A stretch of 64,000 nt of DNA from Polaribacter marinus (GTDB taxonomy: Bacteria; Bacteroidota; Bacteroidia; Flavobacteriales; Flavobacteriaceae): the NCBI RefSeq assembly GCF_022662535.1, contig NZ_JAKQYM010000005.1, forward strand, positions 1 through 64,000, written 5' to 3'. Within the stretch, counting starts at the first letter, position 1, and each line of letters starts with the position of its first letter. Shown here one piece after another: positions 53,543 through 62,563 of this stretch. The translations under genes and the position numbers were made by a program. The notes under the pieces were generated by a model. The model was not told the DNA's origin. It made no database searches and worked only from the letters and a program-made list of their open reading frames with translations.

Positions 53543-54706
53543 TTATACCAGTTTTCTCATGGCTTTAAACCACTTTTCTGGGATAATTTGTTTTGTTGCA
53601 TCTACATAATCTTGATGTGTACATGGTATTAACGCATGTCTTTTGTATTTATTATCTGATAAAATTTTTATCTCCATCCACCATCTACCCGATTTATTAC
53701 TTTTATAAAAGGTTAAAGGATCATCATCATCTAATAATACTGTGAATTTCTGATAATTTTCTTTTCCTGAAAACGGATAATCTTTTACTCTAAAATTCAC
53801 TCCTTCAATAAAATACCAAATCATTTGTGCTATTAAATGTGCTGTTTGGTGATTTACATCGTGTTTATAATTGTACTCATAAATACCAAATGAGGATACT
53901 TTATCACTTAAACCAGCATATCTAGAAATTGCGCAAATTTCTTCACCATAAAAACCATTTGGTGATGCATTATTATTAGCAGGAGCCTCGCTTTGTCTTA
54001 CTGAACCAATATCTATTGAAACAATATCTGCATTTCTAAATGCTGGCTCAATATTCTCTAGTTCTTTTGATTTTCCTAATCGATAAGCATCAAAAAATAG
54101 ATTATCTAACAAAGCTATTTCTTCTTGCGAATTAAAATAAGTTTGATAGCCAATATTACTATAATTAAATAAGTTATTGGGCTCTTGCATGATTATTTTA
54201 CTTAAATAAGATTGAGATGACAGTTCATCTTCTAAATTACCTAAGTCAAAACGACTATCTACAGCCGCAATATTTACCGTTTGTTCTAAAGAATCATAGG
54301 CTCTATAATTTACATAAGTAATATCCTGCCCTCCACCTATAATAATAGGTATAATGTTTTTCTTTAGTAAATCTGAAATAATTTCTGAAACTGCAAAATA
54401 AGTATCTGTAACTGTGTTTCCTTTTAAAACATTTCCTAAATCGGCTATTTGAGTATTCCAATTTCCTGGAAATAAATCGTAAAGTTTTTTTCTAATAAAA
54501 TGTAAATTCTCTCCACAACCAAAGTTATCTTGAGAATTTCTATCTTCTTGTACTCCTAAAATAGCAATTTGTACATTTTCTAAATCAGGAAAACCTTCTT
54601 TAAGAGTATGAATCTTTACTTTTTTCCCTAGACATAAGGATGATTGCGACACTAAATGTGTTACAACCGATTCTTTTACTGGGGTTAAAAAGTCTTGGTT
54701 CATCAA
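53543..54706 (-). CDS. Arginase/formimidoylglutamase-fold protein with degraded metal site
   Basis: A 387-residue ureohydrolase-fold protein. The family normally has GGGHE or GGDHS, DAHxD and SxDxD as manganese ligands. Here these read GGGQD (124-128), DSRFD (150-154) and SIDIG (230-234), so ligands are lost at Gln127, Arg152 and Gly234. Three of six metal ligands are absent and hydrolysis is unlikely. The gene lies between topA (33 bases upstream) and gldK. In flavobacteria I recall annotations of formimidoylglutamase at this place. A structural or regulatory role is inference. Confidence 0.82.
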   Translation of the reverse strand: MMNQDFLTPVKESVVTHLVSQSSLCLGKKVKIHTLKEGFPDLENVQIAILGVQEDRNSQDNFGCGENLHFIRKKLYDLFPGNWNTQIADLGNVLKGNTVTDTYFAVSEIISDLLKKNIIPIIIGGGQDITYVNYRAYDSLEQTVNIAAVDSRFDLGNLEDELSSQSYLSKIIMQEPNNLFNYSNIGYQTYFNSQEEIALLDNLFFDAYRLGKSKELENIEPAFRNADIVSIDIGSVRQSEAPANNNASPNGFYGEEICAISRYAGLSDKVSSFGIYEYNYKHDVNHQTAHLIAQMIWYFIEGVNFRVKDYPFSGKENYQKFTVLLDDDDPLTFYKSNKSGRWWMEIKILSDNKYKRHALIPCTHQDYVDATKQIIPEKWFKAMRKLV

Positions 54707-54739
54707 TCTTTTTTATTACGAATGCAATATAGGAAATCC

Positions 54740-57238
54740 CTACTTCTTTTTTGCAGTTTTTTTAGCCGTAGTTTTTTTCTTTGTTGCTTTTTTCTTTGGA
54801 GTTTTAGCCTCTATCATTTTAACTGCTTCATTCTTAGAAAGTTTCTCTATTTCTGTAGTTTTTGGCAACTCTATTTTAATTTTACCTTTTAATACATTAA
54901 ACCTTCCCCAACGTGCTTTCTCTACTCGAATACCAACATCTTCCCAGTTGTGAATAACCTTGTCTATTTCTTTTTGTTTTTTTGTTTCAATTAGCTCTAC
55001 TATATCTTCATCAGAAAGGTTATCAAAATCATATTTTTTATTTACGTTGATAAACATCGAATTCCATTTTATAAAAGGACCAAAACGCCCAACACCTTTT
55101 TGCACAGGTAATTCTTCATAATGATAAATTGGTGCATCTGCTTTTTGTTTTGCTACAATTAACTCTTCTGCTCTTGGTAAATCTACTTCCATAGGGTTTT
55201 CTCCTTTATCAAGAGAAACAAACATTGTTCCGAATCTAATATAAGGTCCAAAACGTCCATTAGAAACAATTACTTCTTCACCTTGAAAAGTTCCTAAGGT
55301 TTTAGGAAGCAGAAACAACTCTAAGGCTTCTTCCATTGTAATTGTGCCTAAATTCTGATCTTTATTTAAACTTGCAAACTGTTTTTCTTCATCTTCTGGC
55401 GCACCAATTTGTGCAATAGGTCCAAATTTACCCAAACGCACCAAAACAGTTTTCCCAGACTCTGGATGCTTCCCTAAAACACGCTCTCCACTCTCTCTTT
55501 CTGCATTTTCTTTAACATCTTCAACGGTTTTATGAAAGTTGTTATAGAATCCTTTTATCATCTCTATCCAATCTTCATCTCCTTCAGAAATATCATCAAA
55601 AGAATTTTCAACTTTAGCCGTAAAACCAAAATCTAAAATGTTCGAAAAATTAGCAACTAAAAAGTCATTTACAATATTTCCTATATCCGTAGGAACTAAT
55701 TTGTTTTTATCAGAACCCGTTTTTTCGGTTAAAACTTGAGCTTTTACAACTCCGTTTGATAAAATAATTTGCTCATACTCTCTTTCTACTCCTTCATTTT
55801 GTCCTTTTTCGACATAACCTCTTCTTTGTACAGTGGAAATTGTTGGAGCATAAGTTGATGGACGCCCAATACCTAATTCTTCTAATTGTTTTACCAAAGA
55901 AGCTTCTGTAAATCGATATGGAGGACTTGTAAAACGTTGTGTAGCGTTGATAAAATTATAATCTAATTTATCATTTACTTTTAAATTAGGTAACATGCCT
56001 GCTTGCTCTTCTTCTTCATTATCATTACCTTCTAAGTATACTTTTAAAAACCCATCAAACTTAATCATTTCACCATTTGCAGTAAAAATCTTAGAATTTT
56101 CAGAGTTCTCTATTTTCACATTTGTACGTTCTAATTGAGCGTCACTCATTTGAGAAGCCAAAGTTCTTTTCCAAATTAAATCATACAATCTATTTTGATC
56201 ATATTCTGTATCAATAGAATGCATTTTCATATTGGTAGGGCGAATTGCTTCATGTGCTTCTTGAGCACCTTTTGCCTTTGTTTTAAAAACACGCTGTTTA
56301 CTATATTCTGCTCCGTAATAATTAGTAATTTCTTCTTCAGCAGCATCTCTTGCATCTACAGAAAGATTTAAACTATCAGTTCTCATATAAGTTATCAAAC
56401 CTGCTTCATACAAACGTTGTGCAACTTGCATTGTTTTTGCAACAGGAAAACCTAATTTTCTTGAAGCTTCTTGCTGTAATGTTGATGTTGTAAATGGAGC
56501 CGCTGGAGATTTCTTTGCTGGCTTTTTAGTTAAATCAGCTATCGAAAAATCTGCACTAGAACATGATTTTAAAAAATTTTCTGCAGCTTTTTTAGAATCA
56601 AAATTCTTAGGAATTGTAGCTTTAAATGTTTTTCCTTCATTATTAGAAAATTCTGCAATTACCTTATAATGTGTTTCTGCTTTAAATTCTTGAATACTTC
56701 TTTCTCTTTCTACAATTAATCTCACCGCAACAGATTGTACTCTTCCTGCAGATAAACCTCCTTTAACCTTTCTCCATAAAACAGGAGATAATTCATATCC
56801 AACAAGCCTATCTAAAACTCTACGCGCTTGTTGTGCGTTTACCATATTATAGTCTATATCTCTAGGGTTTTCAACAGCTTTTAATATCGCTTTCTTTGTA
56901 ATTTCATGAAAAACAATACGTTTTGTATTCTCTTCTTTTAAACCTAATTGTTCTTTTAAATGCCATGCAATAGCCTCTCCTTCACGATCCTCATCACTTG
57001 CTAACCAAACAGTATCTGCTTTTTTTGCTAAAGTTTTTAACTTTTTTACTACCGGTTTCTTATCGTCTGAAACAATATACTTTGGGCTAAAATCTCCTTC
57101 AACATCAATCCCTAATTCTTTAGAAGGCAGGTCTGCAATATGACCATAACTAGATTCTACTTGAAAATCTTTTCCGAGAAATTTCTCTATAGTTTTTGCT
57201 TTTGCTGGTGACTCTACAATTACTAAATTTTTTGCCAT
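54740..57238 (-). CDS. topA: DNA topoisomerase I
   Basis: An 832-residue type IA topoisomerase. The TOPRIM domain starts NLVIVESPAKAKTIEKFLG and has DEDREGEAIAWHL; the catalytic tyrosine is near residue 284 in GLITYMRTDS. C-terminal repeats (LGKFGPIAQIG, NGRFGPYIRFG, VGRFGPFIKW) take the place of zinc fingers, and the tail is a Lys-rich stretch (about the last 20 residues). It relaxes negative supercoils. It is divergent from miaB, and the arginase-like gene follows it. Confidence 0.96.
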   Translation of the reverse strand: MAKNLVIVESPAKAKTIEKFLGKDFQVESSYGHIADLPSKELGIDVEGDFSPKYIVSDDKKPVVKKLKTLAKKADTVWLASDEDREGEAIAWHLKEQLGLKEENTKRIVFHEITKKAILKAVENPRDIDYNMVNAQQARRVLDRLVGYELSPVLWRKVKGGLSAGRVQSVAVRLIVERERSIQEFKAETHYKVIAEFSNNEGKTFKATIPKNFDSKKAAENFLKSCSSADFSIADLTKKPAKKSPAAPFTTSTLQQEASRKLGFPVAKTMQVAQRLYEAGLITYMRTDSLNLSVDARDAAEEEITNYYGAEYSKQRVFKTKAKGAQEAHEAIRPTNMKMHSIDTEYDQNRLYDLIWKRTLASQMSDAQLERTNVKIENSENSKIFTANGEMIKFDGFLKVYLEGNDNEEEEQAGMLPNLKVNDKLDYNFINATQRFTSPPYRFTEASLVKQLEELGIGRPSTYAPTISTVQRRGYVEKGQNEGVEREYEQIILSNGVVKAQVLTEKTGSDKNKLVPTDIGNIVNDFLVANFSNILDFGFTAKVENSFDDISEGDEDWIEMIKGFYNNFHKTVEDVKENAERESGERVLGKHPESGKTVLVRLGKFGPIAQIGAPEDEEKQFASLNKDQNLGTITMEEALELFLLPKTLGTFQGEEVIVSNGRFGPYIRFGTMFVSLDKGENPMEVDLPRAEELIVAKQKADAPIYHYEELPVQKGVGRFGPFIKWNSMFINVNKKYDFDNLSDEDIVELIETKKQKEIDKVIHNWEDVGIRVEKARWGRFNVLKGKIKIELPKTTEIEKLSKNEAVKMIEAKTPKKKATKKKTTAKKTAKKK

Positions 57239-57290
57239 TTATCTATCTTTTGTCATAATTAACGCAACGTAAGTACGTGTTTTTGGAATG

Positions 57291-57298
57291 CAAAAGTA
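57291..57298 (-). promoter_or_regulatory. -7 element of topA
   Basis: Minus-strand TACTTTTG matches TAnnTTTG, about 53 bases before the topA ATG. The -33 element is not evident. Confidence 0.4.
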
Positions 57299-57380
57299 TG
57301 TAGTTTTTTTTTATAAAAAATTTTTTATGGCAATTTCACCCCATATTTAACAGAAAAACAATATTATTTTTTCTGCCAAT

Positions 57381-57413
57381 TTGTCACATAATTTAGTTTT
57401 TGTTGTATATTTG
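57381..57413 (+). promoter_or_regulatory. Promoter of miaB
   Basis: TTG, 22 bases, TATATTTG. The -7 box ends 26 bases before the miaB ATG. Spacing is one base over the usual range. Confidence 0.6.
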
Positions 57414-57439
57414 CCCTCTATCAAAAATATAGATTGATA

Positions 57440-58894
57440 ATGGAACTTATAGAAAAAATTATAGACGACAAGATACAGGGTAAGGCTCTTGTTACAGAAA
57501 ATAAAGCAGAAAATTCAAAGAAATTATTTATTGAAAGTTACGGCTGTCAAATGAATATGAATGATAGTGAAATTGTTGCTGCTATTCTAGATAAAGAAGG
57601 TTATAATACCACTCAAATCTTAGAAGAAGCAGATTTAGTTTTAGTAAACACATGCTCTATTAGAGAAAAAGCAGAAACAACTGTAAGGAAACGTTTGCAA
57701 AAATATAATGCTGTAAAAAAAGTAAATCCTAAAATGAAAGTTGGTGTCTTAGGATGTATGGCAGAACGTCTGAAAGAAAAATTTTTAGAAGAAGAGAAAA
57801 TTGTTGATTTAGTTGTTGGCCCAGATGCCTATAGAGATTTACCTAATTTATTAGGAGAAGTTAGCGAAGGTAGAGACGCTGTTAATGTAATTTTATCTAA
57901 AGATGAAACCTATGGCGATGTTTCTCCAGTTCGTTTAAATTCTAACGGAGTTTCTGCATTTGTTTCTATTACACGCGGTTGTGATAATATGTGTACTTTT
58001 TGTGTGGTCCCTTTTACACGCGGAAGAGAAAGAAGTCGTGACCCAAAAAGCATTTTAGAAGAAATTCAATCTATGATTGATAAAGGCTTCAAAGAAATTA
58101 CACTTCTTGGACAAAATGTAGATAGTTTTTTATGGTTTGGTGGCGGTTTGAAAAAAGATTTTAAAAAAGCTTCAGAAATGGCACAAGCAACAGCTGTAGA
58201 TTTTGCACAATTACTAGACATGTGTGCTACTCAATTTCCAAAAACACGTTTTCGCTTTTCAACATCTAATCCTCAAGACATGAGCTTAGACGTAATTCAT
58301 GTAATGGCAAAGCATAAAAACATTTGCAAATACATTCATTTACCTGTACAAAGTGGAAGCAACGCAATGTTAAAAGCCATGAACAGACAACACACACGAG
58401 AAGAATACATGCAATTAGTAGACAATATCTATAAAATTGTTCCAGAAATGTCTTTATCACAAGATATAATAGTTGGTTTTTGTGGAGAAACAGAACAAGA
58501 TCATAAAGATACTTTAGAACTAATGGAATATGTAAAATACGATTTCGGTTTTATGTTTGCTTATTCTGAAAGACCCGGAACTTTGGCCGGTAAAAAAATG
58601 GAAGATGATGTACCTGCTGCTGTTAAAAAACGCCGCTTACAAGAAGTTATTGATTTACAGCAAGAACATGCTCTATATAGAACACAACAACATTTAGGAA
58701 AGGTTGAAGAAGTTTTAATTGAAGGAACTTCTAAGAAAAATCCAAACGAATGGAAAGGAAGAAACACACAAAACACGGTAATTGTTTTTGCAAAAGAACA
58801 TTATAAATTAGGTGATTTTGTAAACGTAAAAGTAGAAGATTGCACATCTGCAACCTTAAGAGGAACTGCTGTTGGATATTCGGATAATAATTAA
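57440..58894 (+). CDS. miaB: tRNA-2-methylthio-N6-dimethylallyladenosine synthase
   Basis: A 484-residue radical-SAM methylthiotransferase. The frame also has a TTG two codons earlier, but I use the ATG at 57440. The N-terminal cluster cysteines are in SYGCQMNMND, NTCSIREKA and GCMAERLK; the radical-SAM motif is GCDNMCTFCVVPFTRGRE. A C-terminal TRAM domain (about 420-480) binds tRNA. It modifies A37 of tRNAs reading codons starting with U. It is the first of a rightward gene group. Confidence 0.95.
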   Translation: MELIEKIIDDKIQGKALVTENKAENSKKLFIESYGCQMNMNDSEIVAAILDKEGYNTTQILEEADLVLVNTCSIREKAETTVRKRLQKYNAVKKVNPKMKVGVLGCMAERLKEKFLEEEKIVDLVVGPDAYRDLPNLLGEVSEGRDAVNVILSKDETYGDVSPVRLNSNGVSAFVSITRGCDNMCTFCVVPFTRGRERSRDPKSILEEIQSMIDKGFKEITLLGQNVDSFLWFGGGLKKDFKKASEMAQATAVDFAQLLDMCATQFPKTRFRFSTSNPQDMSLDVIHVMAKHKNICKYIHLPVQSGSNAMLKAMNRQHTREEYMQLVDNIYKIVPEMSLSQDIIVGFCGETEQDHKDTLELMEYVKYDFGFMFAYSERPGTLAGKKMEDDVPAAVKKRRLQEVIDLQQEHALYRTQQHLGKVEEVLIEGTSKKNPNEWKGRNTQNTVIVFAKEHYKLGDFVNVKVEDCTSATLRGTAVGYSDNN

Positions 58895-58899
58895 AGGAC

Positions 58900-59169
58900 A
58901 TGAAAGCCTTTAAATTAACCTTTTTAATACTTTTAACAATTGGCTTAGGCTGTACTAAAAACGATGCTCCAAGTTTTGATCCTGACGATTTAGACGCTGA
59001 TGGAGTTTTTAGTTCAGAATTTACTAATTCTATGTATAGAGATTCTCAAGGAACTTCGCATAACTATTCTTATGGTATCAAGAACTTTCAATCCAATGGT
59101 TTTCCAACCTTAGGCTACCAAAGTGATTTCTCTTATAATTATGCAATTCAATATTATTACAAAAACTAA
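58900..59169 (+). CDS. Small putative lipoprotein (89 aa)
   Basis: An 89-residue protein with a signal-like start and a cysteine at about residue 18 (LTIGLGCTKND). The lipobox is not ideal, having Gly at -3. The rest is acidic then Tyr/Asn/Ser-rich (NYSYGIKNFQSNGF). I recognise no family. It starts 5 bases after miaB and stops three bases before the sigma-54 activator gene, so it is surely in the same transcript. Confidence 0.6.
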   Translation: MKAFKLTFLILLTIGLGCTKNDAPSFDPDDLDADGVFSSEFTNSMYRDSQGTSHNYSYGIKNFQSNGFPTLGYQSDFSYNYAIQYYYKN

Positions 59170-59172
59170 CAA

Positions 59173-60396
59173 ATGGAAAGTTTACAAGCAATAAAACAAC
59201 GTTTTGGTATTATTGGTAATGATACCCAACTTAATAGAGCTTTAGAAAAAGCCATAAGAGTTGCCCCTACAGACATTTCTGTTTTAGTTACAGGAGAAAG
59301 CGGTGTAGGTAAAGAAAACATCCCTAAAATCATACATTCTTTATCACATAGAAAACATGCAAAATATATTGCTGTAAATTGTGGTGCAATTCCAGAAGGA
59401 ACCATCGATAGCGAATTATTTGGTCATGAAAAAGGTTCTTTTACAGGAGCTACTCAAGACAGAAAGGGTTATTTTGAAGTGGCTGATGGTGGTACAATTT
59501 TTTTAGATGAAGTAGGAGAATTACCCCTAACAACTCAAGTACGTTTATTACGTGTTTTAGAAAATGGAGAATTTTTAAAAGTAGGTTCTTCTAAGGTTCA
59601 GAAAACAGACGTTAGAATTGTTGCCGCTACCAATGTTAACATGCAATCTGCAATTCAAAAAGAACGCTTTAGAGAAGATCTATATTACAGATTAAGTACA
59701 GTAGAAATTAACCTCCCAGCATTACGAGAACGCAATGAAGATATTCATTTATTATTTAGAAAATTTGCTTCCGATTTTGCTCAAAAATACAGAATGCCTT
59801 CTATTCGATTGGATGAAGATGCTATAAATATTTTACTAAATTACAGATTTCCAGGAAATATTCGTCAGTTAAAAAATCTAGCAGAACAAATTTCTGTAAT
59901 TGAAGAAAGCAGAATTATTACAGGTTTAAAATTACAACAGTATTTACCAAGTAATAAAAGTAATTTTCCTGCTATAATTGGCGGTAAAAAAGAAAACGAT
60001 TTTTCATCAGAACGTGACATTATGTATAAAATACTATTTGATATGCGTAATGACATTAATGACTTAAAGAAATTAACTTTAGACTTATTAAAAAGTGGAA
60101 ATGTAGAAGAAGTACAAGAAGAAAACCATCAACTAATAGAAAAAATTTACGGTGATAAAAATACACAAAACACAAATGTTGAAGTTTTAAACATTCCACA
60201 AAATTCATCTACAGAAAAAGATTATGATTTTATTGAGACCATTGAAGAAGACGAATCTTTATCTTTACAAGACAAAGAGATTGAGATGATTAGAAAATCT
60301 TTAGAAAAAAATAACAATAAACGTAAATTAGCTGCTAAAGAACTAGGAATTTCCGAACGCACATTGTACAGAAAAATTAAACAATACGATTTATAA
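59173..60396 (+). CDS. Sigma-54 dependent activator without receiver domain
   Basis: A 407-residue AAA+ activator. The ATPase begins almost at the N-terminus: Walker A GESGVGKE (41-48), the sigma-54 contact loop GSFTGA (88-93, usually GAFTGA), Walker B GGTIFLDEVGEL (107-118) and the R-finger region RFREDLYYRL. A linker with acidic stretches leads to a Fis-type helix-turn-helix (about 380-405, KLAAKELGISERTLYRKIK). No receiver or GAF sensing domain is present, so it may be controlled by abundance or by a partner. It shares an operon with lptE and secG. Confidence 0.92.
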   Translation: MESLQAIKQRFGIIGNDTQLNRALEKAIRVAPTDISVLVTGESGVGKENIPKIIHSLSHRKHAKYIAVNCGAIPEGTIDSELFGHEKGSFTGATQDRKGYFEVADGGTIFLDEVGELPLTTQVRLLRVLENGEFLKVGSSKVQKTDVRIVAATNVNMQSAIQKERFREDLYYRLSTVEINLPALRERNEDIHLLFRKFASDFAQKYRMPSIRLDEDAINILLNYRFPGNIRQLKNLAEQISVIEESRIITGLKLQQYLPSNKSNFPAIIGGKKENDFSSERDIMYKILFDMRNDINDLKKLTLDLLKSGNVEEVQEENHQLIEKIYGDKNTQNTNVEVLNIPQNSSTEKDYDFIETIEEDESLSLQDKEIEMIRKSLEKNNNKRKLAAKELGISERTLYRKIKQYDL

Positions 60397-60401
60397 ATTT
60401 C

Positions 60402-60908
60402 ATGAAAAAACTACTTTACATCGCTTTTTTTTCAATCAGCACATTCTTTTTTATCGCTTGCGGTCCTTACTCTTTTACAGGTGTAACTACTGATGCAGAA
60501 TCTATTCAAATAGATTTTTTCCCAAATCAAGCCCCTATTGTAGAACCTAGTTTAACACAGCGTTTTACAAACGATTTACAAGATTTATTTACTCGTCAAA
60601 CCAATCTTACCCTTGTTAGAACTAATGGAGAACTACAATTAAGTGGAGAAATAATAGGATATAGAATTACACCTTTAAGTGGAACATCTAATCAAACTGC
60701 TGCACAAAATAGACTTACTGTGACTGTTAATGTACGCTACATTAATACAAAAAATGACAAAGATGATTTTGAGAAATCTTTCTCTTTTTATTCAGATTTT
60801 GAAGCAAACGAACAACTTACAGGTTCTGTTTTAGAAAATGCTTTAGATGAAATTATAGAACGAATTACCCAAGACATATTTAATGCTTCTTTAAGTAATT
60901 GGGGATAA
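60402..60908 (+). CDS. lptE: LptE-family lipoprotein
   Basis: A 168-residue lipoprotein (signal ends FFFIAC, then GPYSFTGV). The rest is the alpha/beta fold of LptE (IQIDFFPNQAPIVEPSLTQ, LQLSGEIIGYRITPL). LptE supports the LptD translocon that places lipopolysaccharide in the outer membrane. It lies 5 bases after the sigma-54 activator gene. The similarity is to the Bacteroidota LptE family rather than the enterobacterial one. Confidence 0.87.
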   Translation: MKKLLYIAFFSISTFFFIACGPYSFTGVTTDAESIQIDFFPNQAPIVEPSLTQRFTNDLQDLFTRQTNLTLVRTNGELQLSGEIIGYRITPLSGTSNQTAAQNRLTVTVNVRYINTKNDKDDFEKSFSFYSDFEANEQLTGSVLENALDEIIERITQDIFNASLSNWG

Positions 60909-60920
60909 TACTACAAAACA

Positions 60921-61688
60921 TTGAAAATTTTAAAATTTATAGACCTCGTAGAAAAAAAGATTCCAATTCAGCAATTAGAAACTGCTGAGTTAAAATCTGT
61001 AGTTGAAGAATTTCCTTATTTTCAATGCGCAAGAGCCATCTATTTAAAAGGACTAAAAAATCAAGATAGTTTTAAATATAACAACGAGCTAAAAGTAACT
61101 GCTGCTTATACAACAGACAGAACCGTTTTATTTAATTTTATAACTGCAAAAGATTTCGATTCACATAAAAACGAAAATATCCATAAACAAATAACTTCAA
61201 AAATATCTGAAGAAGTTCATGAGAAGCCAATTGTTAAAACCCCTGTAAAAAGAGTCGAAAATCAACCAGAAGAAACATCTGTCATAAAAGAAAAATTAGA
61301 AATAGGAAAACCAATTTCATTTTCTTCTGCAGAAAATCATTCATTTCATCAATGGTTGCAATTATCCTCAAAAAAACAAATTATTAGAACCGCAAATAAT
61401 CAACCCGCAGAAACTTTAAAAAAAGTAGCTATTATTGACAAATTCATTAAAAACAATCCTAAAATAGAGCCTTTATCTAAAGACAAAACGATTACAGTTC
61501 CGGTTGAAAAAAACAAACAAGACTCATCTTTAATGACTGAAACTTTAGCAAAAGTTTATTTAGAACAAAAAAAGTATGAAAACGCAATACAAGCTTATAG
61601 AATTTTAAGTTTGAAATATCCAGAAAAAAGTGGTTTCTTTGCAGACCAAATTAAAAGAGTACAAATTTTACAAAAAAATAAATCATGA
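60921..61688 (+). CDS. Tetratricopeptide-like protein, unknown role
   Basis: A 255-residue soluble protein that starts at TTG. I keep this start because no later ATG precedes the conserved-looking LKFIDLVEKKIPIQQLETAE. The N-terminal part has helical features (PYFQCARAIYLKGLKN), and the C-terminal part is one TPR unit (LAKVYLEQKKYENAIQAYRI). The middle is Lys/Glu-rich and probably disordered. The end overlaps the secG start by four bases. This gene is common between lptE and secG in flavobacteria, by memory. Confidence 0.72.
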   Translation: MKILKFIDLVEKKIPIQQLETAELKSVVEEFPYFQCARAIYLKGLKNQDSFKYNNELKVTAAYTTDRTVLFNFITAKDFDSHKNENIHKQITSKISEEVHEKPIVKTPVKRVENQPEETSVIKEKLEIGKPISFSSAENHSFHQWLQLSSKKQIIRTANNQPAETLKKVAIIDKFIKNNPKIEPLSKDKTITVPVEKNKQDSSLMTETLAKVYLEQKKYENAIQAYRILSLKYPEKSGFFADQIKRVQILQKNKS

Positions 61689-62017
61689 GTTATACAGCAT
61701 TTTTAATTCTAATTTTGATTGTAGCCATTGCTTTAATCTTAATCGTTATGGTACAAAACCCTAAAGGCGGAGGCTTATCTTCTTCTTTTGGAGGCGGAGG
61801 AGCACAATCTTTAGGCGGTGTTCAAAACACTAACAACTTCTTAGACAGAACAACTTGGACATTAGCAATTGCTATGTTTGCATTAATCTTATTAGCAAAC
61901 TTTGCTATCCCTAGAGATGGAGACAACAATTTTAAGTTAGACAATACTTTAGATGGAATTGAAACAACTACACCAGTAGACACAACAACACCATCAACTA
62001 ATGATAGCATAAAATAA
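61685..62017 (+). CDS. secG: Preprotein translocase subunit SecG
   Basis: A 110-residue membrane protein with two helices (about 4-24 and 55-76) and the SecG motif VMVQNPKGGGLSSSFGGGGA. An acidic, Thr-rich tail follows. SecG helps the SecYEG channel during export. It overlaps the preceding gene by four bases and ends before a strong terminator. Confidence 0.93.
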   Translation: MSYTAFLILILIVAIALILIVMVQNPKGGGLSSSFGGGGAQSLGGVQNTNNFLDRTTWTLAIAMFALILLANFAIPRDGDNNFKLDNTLDGIETTTPVDTTTPSTNDSIK

Positions 62018-62036
62018 ATCATTATAAAAATATCAT

Positions 62037-62074
62037 AAAAAATGCCAACGAAAATGACACGTTGGCATTTTTTT
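62037..62074 (+). terminator. Terminator after secG
   Basis: Stem AATGCCAACG/CGTTGGCATT with a nine-base loop and seven T. Confidence 0.88.
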
Positions 62075-62130
62075 ATACCTCTATTTTACCTTAAGAATTC
62101 AATCAAAGAAAAATTGTCAGTTTTAATAAA

Positions 62131-62147
62131 TTGGCATAATTACTGTC
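62131..62147 (+). promoter_or_regulatory. Sigma-54-like element upstream of groES
   Basis: TTGGCATAATTACTGTC has GG and GT spaced as the -24/-12 pair (GG-N10-GC in the consensus, with T in place of C). It lies 49 bases before the groES ATG and follows TTGTCAG at 62114-62120. No CIRCE repeat and no clear TAnnTTTG is seen here, so the promoter type is open. Confidence 0.35.
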
Positions 62148-62195
62148 TATTTACTAAATGTAAAACATAATTTAATTAATCAAAATTTATAAAAA

Positions 62196-62471
62196 ATGGG
62201 ATTAAACATTAAACCTTTAGCAGACAGAGTTCTTGTAGAACCTGCTCCAGCAGAAACAAAAACAGCGTCTGGATTAATTATACCAGATAATGCAAAAGAA
62301 AAACCTCAAAAAGGGACAGTCGTTGCCATTGGAAATGGTAAAGTAGACGAACCTTTGACTGTAAAAGTTGGTGATACTGTTTTATACGGTAAATATGGTG
62401 GAACAGAATTAAAATTAGAAGGAAAAGATTATTTAATGATGCGTGAATCTGATATTCTAGCAATTATTTAA
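62196..62471 (+). CDS. groES: Co-chaperonin GroES
   Basis: A 91-residue heptameric lid protein. It has the start [20 protein letters not shown], the mobile loop and the final [15 protein letters not shown]. It closes the GroEL chamber. groEL follows after 113 bases on the same strand. Confidence 0.97.
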   Translation: MGLNIKPLADRVLVEPAPAETKTASGLIIPDNAKEKPQKGTVVAIGNGKVDEPLTVKVGDTVLYGKYGGTELKLEGKDYLMMRESDILAII

Positions 62472-62496
62472 AACGCTATTTGCTTTTGGTTATTCA

Positions 62497-62549
62497 CCTT
62501 TAGCAAAAATCAAAAAATAAAATTCATAGTAACTATTTTTAGCTAAAGG
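62497..62549 (+). promoter_or_regulatory. Hairpin in the groES-groEL spacer
   Basis: CCTTTAGCAAAAAT and ATTTTTAGCTAAAGG form a 14-bp stem with one bulged A, around a 24-base loop. It may set the groES:groEL ratio or mRNA stability. It is not a terminator, as no T run follows. Confidence 0.5.
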
Positions 62550-62563
62550 CAAACTGCTAATAG

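Noticed and set aside
62100..62195. CIRCE heat-shock operator before groES
   Set aside because: The TTAGCACTC-N9-GAGTGCTAA inverted repeat is not present.
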